Below are positions 8,343-16,861 of a stretch of 64,000 nucleotides of DNA, piece by piece. The number at the start of each line of letters is the position of its first letter. Positions within the stretch are counted from its first letter, which is position 1. Position numbers and translations under genes: made by a program. Below the pieces are notes generated by a model. That model was not told the DNA's origin. It saw only the letters and a program-made list of their open reading frames with translations, and searched no databases. Source of the DNA: Panacagrimonas perspica (GTDB taxonomy: Bacteria > Pseudomonadota > Gammaproteobacteria > Nevskiales > Nevskiaceae); contig NZ_SOBT01000009.1 in assembly GCF_004364935.1 (NCBI RefSeq), forward strand, positions 333,994 through 397,993. Direction: 5' to 3'.

Positions 8343-8666
8343 ATGAAGCGTTCGACCAGCCGCAAGTCGAGCACGTCCATCCCTCGCAGCAATGGCACGG
8401 GTCATTCGCCGAGCCCGCTGGTGCAGTTCGCCGCGGACCGTGCGCACGACGCTGCCGATGCCCTCTACGAACAGGCCAAGGAAAGCATCGATCGCGCGCA
8501 GAACGCGATCGGCGGCGTCCACGTCGACAACGCATGGCAACGCCTGCAGCCGATGCTCGTGAGCACCGCGGGCTTCGTACGTCAGTACCCGTTGCGTGCC
8601 GCCATGGTGGTCGCATTGCTCGCGAGCGCGTTCTGGATCACGCGCACAGCCGAGACAGGCACCTGA
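8343..8666 (+). CDS. small inner-membrane protein, DUF883/ElaB-YqjD-like
   Basis: The 107-residue protein has a polar, Ser-rich N-terminus, an amphipathic helical middle (AADRAHDAADALYEQAKES) and a single C-terminal membrane helix (about residues 84-100) after FVRQYPLRAAMV. This is the layout of ElaB/YqjD tail-anchored proteins, which bind ribosomes in stationary-phase E. coli. AAGGAG lies nine bases before ATG. Assignment rests on architecture rather than a strong motif. Confidence 0.72.
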   Translation: MKRSTSRKSSTSIPRSNGTGHSPSPLVQFAADRAHDAADALYEQAKESIDRAQNAIGGVHVDNAWQRLQPMLVSTAGFVRQYPLRAAMVVALLASAFWITRTAETGT

Positions 8667-8745
8667 TTTCCTGGTCTCGATGCCGACGGCCGTTCCGTTT
8701 TTCGCTAAACACCGCACCACTCATTCGTCTGCAGGGAGTTGATCG

Positions 8746-9060
8746 ATGGACACGGCAATGAAGACCACGTTTCTGAGCGACGAGGACATGTCTCACGTGC
8801 AATCGATCCTCGACGAGCACGGCTTGTCCGGCTTCGATGCCTCGGTACGCCTCTGGGGCCGCGGCAAGGCCATCGAAGTCAAAGGTACATTGGGCAGGCA
8901 GGAGCTCTCCTGCCTGCTCGCCATCGCCAGCTTTCTCGGCACCAGTGACGAAGGTTCGACCGATGCGGCGAATGAGAGCGCGCTGCCGTCGGCAGCGGGC
9001 GCCGTCATGGCGATGCCGGCGGTCCTGGTCGACATGCCGGCTGCAAGCACGTCGGCCTAG
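8746..9060 (+). CDS. hypothetical protein
   Basis: The 104-residue protein has no recognised family. Residues 10-65 look folded (DDMSHVQSILDEHGL, VRLWGRGKAIEVKG) and residues 70-104 are Ala/Ser-rich. There is no signal peptide or membrane helix. GGGAG lies seven bases before ATG. It is 28 bases upstream of the MgtC-like gene and probably shares its transcript. Confidence 0.6.
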   Translation: MDTAMKTTFLSDEDMSHVQSILDEHGLSGFDASVRLWGRGKAIEVKGTLGRQELSCLLAIASFLGTSDEGSTDAANESALPSAAGAVMAMPAVLVDMPAASTSA

Positions 9061-9088
9061 CGGTTCCCGGACACGACACGGCTTCTGC

Positions 9089-9562
9089 ATGGAGCTGTCG
9101 CTGATCGAGTGGTCCGACGATGCGCTGCGTCTCCTCGCCGCAGCCTTCGTCGGCGCATTGATCGGACTGGATCGGGAGTTGCTCGGCAAGCCGCTGGGTT
9201 TTCGCACGCTCGGCGTCGTGGCCATCGCGTCGTGCGCGCTGGTGGTGGCGGTGGAACGCTACGACCTTGCGCTCGCCGGCGACCACGAGAATGTCGGCCG
9301 AGCCATTCAGGGATTGATGGCCGGCATCGGATTTCTCGGAGGCGGCGTGATCCTGCACACTCGCCGGGATCATGTGAAAGGCCTGACGACCGCGTCGCTG
9401 GTGTGGCTCACGGCAGCACTGGGCGTGGTGTGTGGGCTGGGCGCCTGGGCCGTGGCCGTCATCGGCGTCGTGCTGGCGATGCTGATCGTCAAGGCCGGCG
9501 GACCGCTCGAGCGTGCGATCGAACGCCGTCGCGCGGCACAAAAGAATTCAGAAGAACCCTAG
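9089..9562 (+). CDS. MgtC/SapB family membrane protein
   Basis: The 157-residue protein has about five membrane helices and the MgtC signature GRAIQGLMAGIGFLGGGVIL plus an N-terminal GALIGLDRELLGKPLGFRT. MgtC proteins support growth at low Mg2+ and modulate F1Fo ATP synthase. This version lacks the C-terminal cytoplasmic domain of Salmonella MgtC and so belongs to the short SapB-like class. Start 9089 puts the first helix in the usual place. Confidence 0.87.
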   Translation: MELSLIEWSDDALRLLAAAFVGALIGLDRELLGKPLGFRTLGVVAIASCALVVAVERYDLALAGDHENVGRAIQGLMAGIGFLGGGVILHTRRDHVKGLTTASLVWLTAALGVVCGLGAWAVAVIGVVLAMLIVKAGGPLERAIERRRAAQKNSEEP

Positions 9563-9721
9563 GGCCGTCCGCTGCGGAGGTCCGTGTTCTTCAAACCCGA
9601 GCGAAGCCCGTTGCCGCTGTCTGACGCGCCCGTTTCGAACCTGACGCGGTTGCTCGGGGCTTTCGGAAGTGGGGAAACCCTTACGCATCGCCCGACCGTG
9701 CTTTCGAACCGGATCGGCAGC

Positions 9722-9761
9722 CCTCGTTTGCACGCGACCATCGGTCCGCGTGCAAACGAGG
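9722..9761. terminator. perfect 15-bp inverted repeat between mgtC-like and entericidin genes
   Basis: CCTCGTTTGCACGCG (9722-9736) pairs perfectly with 9747-9761. It lies 13 bases past the entericidin stop codon and 160 bases past the mgtC-like stop. There is no T tract on either strand, so this may be a stabilising hairpin rather than an intrinsic terminator. Confidence 0.55.
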
Positions 9762-9773
9762 CACCGATGGAAA

Positions 9774-9953
9774 CTACTTCTGGCAGCGGGAATCGGTCTT
9801 CGCATCCTCGCCCGTGCAGTTGGCGGACTGGATCTTTTCGCCTGCAGCCTCGACGTCCTTGCCTGCGCCTTCGACGGTATTGCAACCGACGAGCAGCGAA
9901 GAGCCGAATACCGACAACAGGGCCAGCACGGGAACCAGCGACGACTTCTTCAT
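9774..9953 (-). CDS. entericidin A/B family lipoprotein
   Basis: The 59-residue small lipoprotein has a signal peptide with lipobox LLVGC and then the family motif NTVEGAGKDVEAAGEKIQ. Entericidins are cell-envelope lipoproteins induced at stationary phase; EcnB in E. coli is RpoS-dependent. A C-terminal cysteine pair (NCTGEDAKTDSRC) is an addition to the usual sequence. AGGAG lies seven bases before the ATG. A sigma-54-type element lies 40 bases upstream. I see no adjacent second entericidin gene. Confidence 0.88.
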   Translation of the reverse strand: MKKSSLVPVLALLSVFGSSLLVGCNTVEGAGKDVEAAGEKIQSANCTGEDAKTDSRCQK

Positions 9954-9991
9954 AGACCGCTCCTGGGATGTGACGTAGGGACAAACGTCAT

Positions 9992-10007
9992 CGCAGGCGT
10001 CGTGCCC
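9992..10007 (-). promoter_or_regulatory. sigma-54-type -24/-12 element, entericidin
   Basis: The minus-strand sequence GGGCACGACGCCTGCG has GGCACG, TGC and GG-N10-GC spacing. It lies 40 bases before the entericidin ATG. Confidence 0.6.
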
Positions 10008-10104
10008 GATGTCCCCCGACAGCGACCCGCTGCACCGCCACGGGGAATGGCCTTCGCCTCGACTCAGGCAGACCACCGCCTATACGTGTCCACACCACAC
10101 CTAT

Positions 10105-10112
10105 TTGCATAT
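10105..10112 (+). promoter_or_regulatory. TTGCATAT word, candidate activator half-site
   Basis: TTGCATAT matches the first two thirds of the TTGCATATTGCG sequence found twice nearby. It lies about 100 bp upstream of the entericidin -24 box. The second half (GGAAC) does not match the dyad. Confidence 0.35.
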
Positions 10113-10295
10113 GGAACGCATTCGAAGCACATGTGCGCTTCCATCGAAATATTTGTTCGGTTCTGCGTCCCCTTTCTTTTGCACGAGCGCAAGCGCGTGA
10201 CAGAATCGACAACGTATTGGGCACTCGTTCCGATCTGGGCCACGTCATCTCGATGCGGCACGGAATGAGGCTCCGGTCGGGAGAGATCATTCGGA

Positions 10296-11387
10296 ATGCC
10301 AACGACGGCCTCCAGGAAGGCAGTCATCCTCGTGGTGGACGACGAGCTTTCCGGCGCGGAAGCGCTGAGCTTGTTGCTGCAGGACGCGGGTTACGAAACC
10401 GTGGTCGCACACAGCGGCCCCGACGCGCTGACGCTCGCCCAGAAGACGCCGCCGGATCTCGTTCTGCTCGACGTGCGGATGCCGAGCATGGATGGCTTCG
10501 AGACCTGCGAGCGGCTGCACCGGCTGCCGGGGCTGGCGGACATCCCGGTGATCTTCCTGACCGGTTCGTCGGAGCGCACCGGCATCGTGCGCGCCTTCGC
10601 GTCGGGCGCCCGCGATTACGTGACCAAGCCCTTCCTGCTCGAGGAATTGCTGGCGCGCGTGCGCACGCATGCCGACCTGAAGCTGTCGCGCGACCGGCTG
10701 GGGCAGATGCTGAAGGACCGCGAGGAGATCACCAGCGTCGTCGCACACGATCTGAAGAACCCGCTGACCTGCATCCTGTTCGCCGCCGAGTTCCTGAAGC
10801 GGCCGAACCGCAAGACGGAGCGCGATGAGGAACTGGTGGCCGAGATCCTCGACAACGCGCGATCCACGCTGGAGTTCATCCAGCGCTTCCTGGCGCGTGG
10901 CGCGGAAGGCAAGCGACTGCGCGAGTTCGCGGCCCGAAGAGTCAATCTGCTCGAACTGGGCCACAGCGCCGTGAAATCGCAACGCGTCGCGTCCGAAGCG
11001 CGCGACGTGCGGCTCGAAGTCACGGGTGTCGAAGCCGAAGCGCTGGTGGATCCGGACATCACGCGCAACGTGCTGCAGAACCTGATCGCCAATGCGATCC
11101 AGTATTCGCCGAAGGGCGAGACCATCGAGATCGCCGTGAGCCGGATGCCCACCGGCTTCGCTCAATGCCGGGTCATGGATCGCGGACCCGGCATCAGGGA
11201 AACGGACCGCGCGAAGCTGTTCACCCGCTTTCTCAGCGTGGCCAGCCCCGCCGAACGCAGTCAGTACTCATCGGGACTGGGCCTGTCCATCGCCAAGCAC
11301 GACGTCACGCAGATGGGGGGTTATCTCTGGTACGAATCGCGCGAAGGGGGTGGCAGCGTCTTCGGCTTCGATCTTCCAGCGCCCTGA
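10296..11387 (+). CDS. soluble hybrid response regulator/histidine kinase
   Basis: The 363-residue protein has a receiver domain (about 8-125; phospho-acceptor in LVLLDVRMPSMDG, conserved Lys in VTKPF), then HisKA with SVVAHDLKNPLT (about residue 150) and an intact HATPase domain (NLIANAIQYSPKG, DRGPGI, SSGLGLSIAKH). There is no membrane or sensory domain, so input probably comes from phosphorylation of the receiver by another protein. It lies 660 bp upstream of the AlgB-like activator gene and is a plausible partner for it. No strong ribosome-binding site is seen before ATG. Confidence 0.9.
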   Translation: MPTTASRKAVILVVDDELSGAEALSLLLQDAGYETVVAHSGPDALTLAQKTPPDLVLLDVRMPSMDGFETCERLHRLPGLADIPVIFLTGSSERTGIVRAFASGARDYVTKPFLLEELLARVRTHADLKLSRDRLGQMLKDREEITSVVAHDLKNPLTCILFAAEFLKRPNRKTERDEELVAEILDNARSTLEFIQRFLARGAEGKRLREFAARRVNLLELGHSAVKSQRVASEARDVRLEVTGVEAEALVDPDITRNVLQNLIANAIQYSPKGETIEIAVSRMPTGFAQCRVMDRGPGIRETDRAKLFTRFLSVASPAERSQYSSGLGLSIAKHDVTQMGGYLWYESREGGGSVFGFDLPAP

Positions 11388-11502
11388 GGCTGAGCGCGTC
11401 CTGCGAACACGGCTCCCAGCCGGCGTACGAAAGGAAGATCTGCCTGGGAATCGTGGAACGCCGTCACCGTCCGCGCTGGCTCAGCGGGCGGAAAGGTTCA
11501 CA

Positions 11503-11514
11503 TTGCATATTGCG
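11503..11514 (+). promoter_or_regulatory. TTGCATATTGCG, candidate activator site
   Basis: An exact 12-base duplicate of the sequence at 12010-12021. It fits TGCA-N3-TGC and lies about 93 bp upstream of the -24 box at 11601. Confidence 0.45.
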
Positions 11515-11599
11515 AAAGCGCTCGTTCTGGAACCGCTTTCTGCATGGCCTTCGCGAGAGGCCTTTTCATCCGGACCGCTGAAAAACGCTGTTTTTCTCA

Positions 11600-11615
11600 T
11601 GGCATAACCGTTGCC
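11600..11615 (+). promoter_or_regulatory. orphan sigma-54-type -24/-12 element
   Basis: TGGCATAACCGTTGCC has GGCAT, TTGC and GG-N10-GC spacing; it is itself a near-palindrome. Predicted +1 is near 11626. The next plus-strand gene is the AlgB-like regulator at 12052, so the transcript would be either a small RNA or a long leader antisense to the DUF1328 gene. Confidence 0.4.
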
Positions 11616-11688
11616 ATCCTTGCCGTGCCCGTCGAATGGCGCTCACCCCTTAAGGATGAGGCCATTCGTCCGGACCAGGTTCCGCTCG

Positions 11689-11862
11689 CTATATCGCCGT
11701 TCCCCCGCGTCCACGACCAAAGATCAGGGACACGAGGAACAGCACGATGAAGACGACGAACAGGATGCGCGCGATTTCGGTGGCTGCACCGGCAATTCCG
11801 CCGAAGCCGAATACCGCCGCAATGATCGCAATGACGAAAAAGATGACTGCATATCTCAACAT
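11689..11862 (-). CDS. DUF1328 small membrane protein
   Basis: The 57-residue protein has two hydrophobic helices separated by [18 protein letters not shown], the family signature, and a basic C-terminus (FGRGRGG). The function is unknown; homologues are common in stress-responsive regions of Proteobacteria. GGAGGAG lies seven bases before ATG. It sits between the hybrid kinase and the AlgB-like regulator, on the opposite strand. Confidence 0.9.
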   Translation of the reverse strand: MLRYAVIFFVIAIIAAVFGFGGIAGAATEIARILFVVFIVLFLVSLIFGRGRGGTAI

Positions 11863-11906
11863 GGGAATCTCCTCCAGCGGACTTGAAAGGGCAACGGCGC
11901 TTTCAT

Positions 11907-11922
11907 TCCACCTTTTGTGCCC
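11907..11922 (-). promoter_or_regulatory. imperfect sigma-54-type element, DUF1328
   Basis: The minus-strand sequence GGGCACAAAAGGTGGA has a perfect -24 box, but the -12 box is TGG instead of TGC. It lies 45 bases before the ATG. The dyad at 12010-12021 is about 94 bp upstream, the same spacing as at other units, which raises its credibility. Confidence 0.35.
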
Positions 11923-12009
11923 AATCAAGGAATTCTTTTCGGACAATGCGTTGCGTCCGCTTCGCGGTTCTCGAAGCGACGCTTTCCGCATCGAGTCCGC
12001 TGAGGCCCT

Positions 12010-12021
12010 TTGCATATTGCG
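12010..12021 (+). promoter_or_regulatory. TTGCATATTGCG, candidate activator site
   Basis: Second copy of the 12-mer at 11503. It lies 30 bases before the start of the AlgB-like gene and about 94 bp upstream of the DUF1328 -24 box, so it could activate DUF1328 and also affect expression of the regulator itself. Confidence 0.45.
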
Positions 12022-12051
12022 GGGCACGCCCTCCACCTTCGGGAGCTGCTT

Positions 12052-13419
<1,368 letters not shown>

Positions 13420-13448
13420 TCGCCACATCACGTCGCTTGGGCGGCAAC

Positions 13449-13464
13449 GGGCACAAGTTCTGCG
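13449..13464 (+). promoter_or_regulatory. sigma-54-type -24/-12 element, yqjD-E-K/asmA operon
   Basis: GGGCACAAGTTCTGCG has GGCAC, TGC and GG-N10-GC spacing. It lies 30 bases after the AlgB-like stop and 52 bases before the GTG at 13516. Only half-sites of the putative activator motif lie upstream (for example TGCAA at 13311-13315). Confidence 0.55.
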
Positions 13465-13476
13465 GAACCTGAGCGT

Positions 13477-13497
13477 GGGTCGCGGCAGCCGCGACCC
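13477..13497 (+). other. 5'-leader stem-loop before the DUF883 gene
   Basis: GGGTCGCGG-CAG-CCGCGACCC, a perfect 9-bp stem. Predicted sigma-54 transcription would start at about 13476, so the hairpin would form the extreme 5' end of the mRNA, followed by AGGAG. It could equally terminate the AlgB-like transcript, though no T tract follows. Confidence 0.5.
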
Positions 13498-13515
13498 GTC
13501 ACCAGGAGCATGCCC

Positions 13516-13911
13516 GTGAGAACAGATGACACCACCGCCGCCCGTGATGATGCGGACGTATCCCTCAATCAGGCGATGAATGCAGCAAACGATGCGCGTG
13601 AGCGCTTCGTCAGCGACCTGCAGACCCTGGCGGGTCATGCCCAGGAACTGATGCATCAGACGACGGCGATCTCGACCGAGAGCATTGCCGTGGCACGCGA
13701 GCAGTTGCGCCAGAGCCTGAGCGTCGCCGGCGAATCGATCAGGAAATTCCAGGCCGACACGCTCGATCGTGGTCGCAAGGCCGTCGAGCAGACCGACTCC
13801 TACGTTCGCGAGAATCCTTGGCAGGCCATTGCGATCGGCCTGGTCGCCGGCCTCGCGCTCGGCGTTGCAGGCGGATCGTTCGCCTCCCGCAGTTCGTCGA
13901 CCCGCGCCTGA
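13516..13911 (+). CDS. DUF883 family protein (ElaB/YqjD-like)
   Basis: The 131-residue protein has a long amphipathic helical region (residues 15-95), then the family hallmark [21 protein letters not shown], a C-terminal glycine-zipper membrane helix. E. coli YqjD and ElaB anchor to the inner membrane and bind ribosomes in stationary phase. GTG at 13516 is chosen since AGGAG is seven bases upstream; the ATG at 13510 is only one base from AGGAG, too close. It is first in an operon with yqjE-like, yqjK-like, asmA-like and kinase-like genes. Confidence 0.88.
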   Translation: MRTDDTTAARDDADVSLNQAMNAANDARERFVSDLQTLAGHAQELMHQTTAISTESIAVAREQLRQSLSVAGESIRKFQADTLDRGRKAVEQTDSYVRENPWQAIAIGLVAGLALGVAGGSFASRSSSTRA

Positions 13912-13969
13912 TCGACGTGATCCCGCACGAGGGTTTCGGCGTCGCCCCCGAAGAACCCGGATCCGGCCC

Positions 13970-14356
13970 GTGAAGCACGATCTCACCGACACCCTCCGCA
14001 ACATCGCGGAGGGTTTCATCGACGCCGCGCAGAATCGCTTGAAGCTGCTGCAGGCCGAGGTGGGCGAGGAAACGGACCGGCTCCTCGGCCTGCTGGCCTG
14101 GCTCGTCGTCACGGCCCTGCTCGCGTTGCTGGCGCTGCAGTTCATCGCCCTGGTCGTCCTGGCCCTGGCGTGGGACACGCCTTGGCGCACCCACGCCATG
14201 GTGGCCCTGACCGCCGCAGCCGCGGCCGCCACCGGATTTGCGTACCGGGCCTACCTGTCAGCCAGGAAACGCCCCAAGCCGATCTTCGTCACGAGCCTCG
14301 AGGAACTCCAGAAGGATCGGGTGGCGCTGGACGAGGCCATGGAGAAGTCATCGTGA
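13970..14356 (+). CDS. YqjE/phage-holin-3-6 family membrane protein
   Basis: The 128-residue protein has an N-terminal amphipathic helix ([26 protein letters not shown]), two membrane helices (about 42-65 and 72-95) and a charged C-terminus. This is the YqjE family that follows yqjD in enterobacteria. The GTG start overlaps nothing upstream (58-base gap), and its stop overlaps the next start (GTGA). Confidence 0.83.
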   Translation: MKHDLTDTLRNIAEGFIDAAQNRLKLLQAEVGEETDRLLGLLAWLVVTALLALLALQFIALVVLALAWDTPWRTHAMVALTAAAAAATGFAYRAYLSARKRPKPIFVTSLEELQKDRVALDEAMEKSS

Positions 14357-14796
14357 AACCGGTGTCCACGCAGACACTTTTTCCCGACAACGAAGCTGCC
14401 GTCAGGGCTTCGTCGCCCGTCATGGTCGTACGGGGTACGAGAGCGCCGGATGACGCGGACGCGGCGAGGCGTCGCGCGTTGCTCGACAAGCTCGTCGACG
14501 ATCGTTCGGACCTCAAGCGCCTCGCGGGTTCGGTCCGAAGCTTTGCGCATACCGTCGATACGGCCCAGCGCACGCTGGCGCTCACACGGCAGTCGCTGCA
14601 CTGGCTGTTGCTTGCGGGAAGTGCCGTGAGCCTGGGCCTGTGGCTCAGCAATGTGCGTCGCTCGAAAACGACGTTGCTCGCGGGCATCTCGATGCAGGTG
14701 CTCGGTCGCTGGCTCGAACCGCCAGCGCCGGACACGCCATCCGCTCCGGCTCGCAGACGGGCGATGTCGACCGTCTCGCGCGCGCGGTCGCGCTGA
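14353..14796 (+). CDS. YqjK-like protein
   Basis: The 147-residue protein is probably membrane-anchored, with one hydrophobic segment (SLHWLLLAGSAVSLGLWLS) and basic flanks. It occupies the yqjK position in a yqjD-yqjE-yqjK-like order; sequence similarity itself is not obvious. The GTG start at 14353 overlaps the preceding TGA, and GGAGAAG lies upstream, indicating translational coupling. Confidence 0.7.
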   Translation: MKPVSTQTLFPDNEAAVRASSPVMVVRGTRAPDDADAARRRALLDKLVDDRSDLKRLAGSVRSFAHTVDTAQRTLALTRQSLHWLLLAGSAVSLGLWLSNVRRSKTTLLAGISMQVLGRWLEPPAPDTPSAPARRRAMSTVSRARSR

Positions 14797-14831
14797 ACAC
14801 CCATGACCGCATCCACCGGGGCGGAGTCGCC

Positions 14832-16850
14832 ATGAACCCAGGCTCCCGGTCGAAGGGCCGCATCGCGGTGATCACGCTGATCGTCGCCATCGTGGCCCTG
14901 ATCCTGTTGTGGGACTGGAAATGGTTCAAGCGTCCGATCGAGAAGCGCGTCGAGCAGCAGACCGGCCGCAGTTTTCGCATCGGTGGCGATCTGGACGTGG
15001 ACCTCGGCTGGAATCCTCGCGTCATCCTCGACGATGTCCATCTCGGCAACGCACCGTGGGCGCGTGCCAAGGACATGCTCGGCGCCGAACGCGCCGACGT
15101 GACGATCGATCTGCGCGAGCTCCTCGCGGGTCGCATGAGCTTTCCCAGTATTGCGCTCACGGCACCCCGCCTCGACCTGCAGAACGCTCCGGAAGGGGGC
15201 AACTGGCAGATCGCAACGCCCAGGCGGGGCGACGAGGCGCCCGCAGAAGAGAACGGCAAGACCGCGCCGCAGATCGGGAAGCTGTCGATCGATCGCGGCA
15301 AGCTCACGTACTTCGATCCCGCCGACAAGACCGATGTCGAGGTCGACATCGCCACGCAATCCGGTAGCAGCGTGGCGCGCAGCCTGATGCTGCGTGCCAA
15401 GGGCAGGCTGCGCGGCCTGCCGCTGGAAGCGATAGCCCATGGCGGCCCGGTGTTGAGCCTGACGGACACCGACTCGCCCTATCCCTTCGACGCCAAGTTC
15501 ACCGCCGGACGCACGCGCGCCACGATCGAAGGATCCGTCACCGGACTGCAGGCCTTCACCGCTGCCAAGCTGAAACTGGACATCGAAGGCGAGACGCTGG
15601 CCGCGCTGCATCCGCTGACCCACCTGGTGCTGCCGGAGACACCGCCGTATCGCATCCGCGGGCTGCTGGTGCACGAGGGCGAGGAGTGGCGCTTCAACGA
15701 CTTCGTCGGCAACGTTGGTGACAGCGATCTGTCGGGAAGCCTGACCGCGACATACATCGACGAGCGTCCGCGGCTGGTGGCCACGCTGCAGTCCAAACAG
15801 CTCGATATCGACGACCTTGCAGGCTTCGTCGGGGCCACGCCGTCGACCGGTCCCGGCGAGACGGCGTCCGCCGAACAGAAGGTGGAAGCCAAACGCGAGG
15901 AGAAGGAAGCGCGCGTGTTGCCGGACACGCCGGTGGATCTCGCGCAGTTGCGATCGATGGATGCGGACGTGCAGTTCACCGCGCTGAGCATCAAGAAGAA
16001 GGATCTGCCGATCGACAACCTGAAGACCCATCTCACGCTCGAACAAGGGCTGCTGAAACTGGAGCCGCTGAACTTCGGCGTCGCCGGCGGGCGCATCGAA
16101 TCGAACATGAGCATCGATGCGCGCCAGGCCAGGCTCGCGCTGGAGGCACGGACGAACTTCACCCGCCTGGATCTCGCCAAGCTGTTGCCGGGCAATGCCC
16201 TCGTCGAGCGCAGCACCGGCCTGATCGGCGGCCGCGCCAACCTCAAGAGCAACGGGTCTTCGACGGCCGAACTGCTCGGCCATGCGGACGGTGAACTCGG
16301 TATCGCCATGCGCGGCGGCAGCTTCAGCAATCTGCTGCTCGAGGGCGCCGGTCTGGACGCGGCGGAGGCCCTCGGCTTCCTGGTACGCGGCGATCGCACG
16401 GTGCGGGTACGCTGCGCCGTGCTGGACCTGGAGGCCACGGACGGCGTGTTCAAGCCCCGCGCGTTCGTCGTGGATACCACCGATACGAACATCAACGTGA
16501 AGGGATCCGTGGACATGGGCAAGGAGGAACTGGACCTGACGGTGCATCCGCTGCCCAAGGACTGGAGTCCGCTGAGCCTGCGCACGCCGCTGCATGTGCG
16601 CGGAACGTTCAAGGAGCCCAAGCTGCGGCCCGATCGCGCGCTGCTGATCAAGGGCGGCGCGGTGGCGGCGCTCGCCGCGCTGGTCAATCCGCTGGCCGCC
16701 TTGCTGCCGCTGATCGAGACCGGTCCCGGCGAGAACGCGGACTGCAAGTCGCTGGTCGCCGCGGCCGAGCGCACGGCAGATGAAGCAAAGCAGCCGGCAT
16801 CCGATAATGCGGCGCCCGCCAAGAAGCGGCCGGCAGACGACAAGTCCTGA
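14832..16850 (+). CDS. AsmA family protein
   Basis: The 672-residue protein has an N-terminal membrane anchor (residues 10-28) followed by a long periplasmic region. The AsmA start is recognisable (RPIEKRVEQQTGRSFRIGGDLDVDLGWNPRV), and the C-terminal AsmA domain has GNALVERSTGLIGGRANLKS and FSNLLLEGAGLDAAEALGF. AsmA proteins are bridge-like and implicated in outer-membrane lipid balance and phospholipid transport. The Lys/Asp-rich tail is disordered. CGGAG precedes the ATG at 14832. Confidence 0.88.
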   Translation: MNPGSRSKGRIAVITLIVAIVALILLWDWKWFKRPIEKRVEQQTGRSFRIGGDLDVDLGWNPRVILDDVHLGNAPWARAKDMLGAERADVTIDLRELLAGRMSFPSIALTAPRLDLQNAPEGGNWQIATPRRGDEAPAEENGKTAPQIGKLSIDRGKLTYFDPADKTDVEVDIATQSGSSVARSLMLRAKGRLRGLPLEAIAHGGPVLSLTDTDSPYPFDAKFTAGRTRATIEGSVTGLQAFTAAKLKLDIEGETLAALHPLTHLVLPETPPYRIRGLLVHEGEEWRFNDFVGNVGDSDLSGSLTATYIDERPRLVATLQSKQLDIDDLAGFVGATPSTGPGETASAEQKVEAKREEKEARVLPDTPVDLAQLRSMDADVQFTALSIKKKDLPIDNLKTHLTLEQGLLKLEPLNFGVAGGRIESNMSIDARQARLALEARTNFTRLDLAKLLPGNALVERSTGLIGGRANLKSNGSSTAELLGHADGELGIAMRGGSFSNLLLEGAGLDAAEALGFLVRGDRTVRVRCAVLDLEATDGVFKPRAFVVDTTDTNINVKGSVDMGKEELDLTVHPLPKDWSPLSLRTPLHVRGTFKEPKLRPDRALLIKGGAVAALAALVNPLAALLPLIETGPGENADCKSLVAAAERTADEAKQPASDNAAPAKKRPADDKS

Positions 16851-16861
16851 ACCCGATCCCG

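Larger units (their letters stand above)
9954..10295. other. 342-bp divergent regulatory region, entericidin / hybrid kinase
   Basis: It contains the entericidin sigma-54-type element (9992-10007), a TGACGT/ACGTCA inverted repeat (9971-9990), a TTGCATAT word (10105-10112) and a perfect palindrome GCACATGTGC (10127-10136). A GGCAC box at 10220-10224 faces the kinase gene, but its -12 position is GA rather than GC. No ORF of interest is seen. Confidence 0.55.
11388..11688. other. 301-bp intergenic region with regulatory signals, no ORF
   Basis: Holds TTGCATATTGCG (11503-11514), a GAAAAAC-GCT-GTTTTTC palindrome (about 11579-11595) and a sigma-54-type element facing right (11600-11615). No convincing coding sequence follows that element before the oppositely oriented DUF1328 gene. 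Confidence 0.55.

Noticed and set aside
9774-9953. Entericidin as an antidote/toxin pair
   Set aside because: Only one entericidin-like gene is present; no second small lipoprotein adjoins it.
10219-10234. GGCAC box upstream of the hybrid kinase
   Set aside because: The -12 dinucleotide is GA, not GC; not enough for a sigma-54 call.
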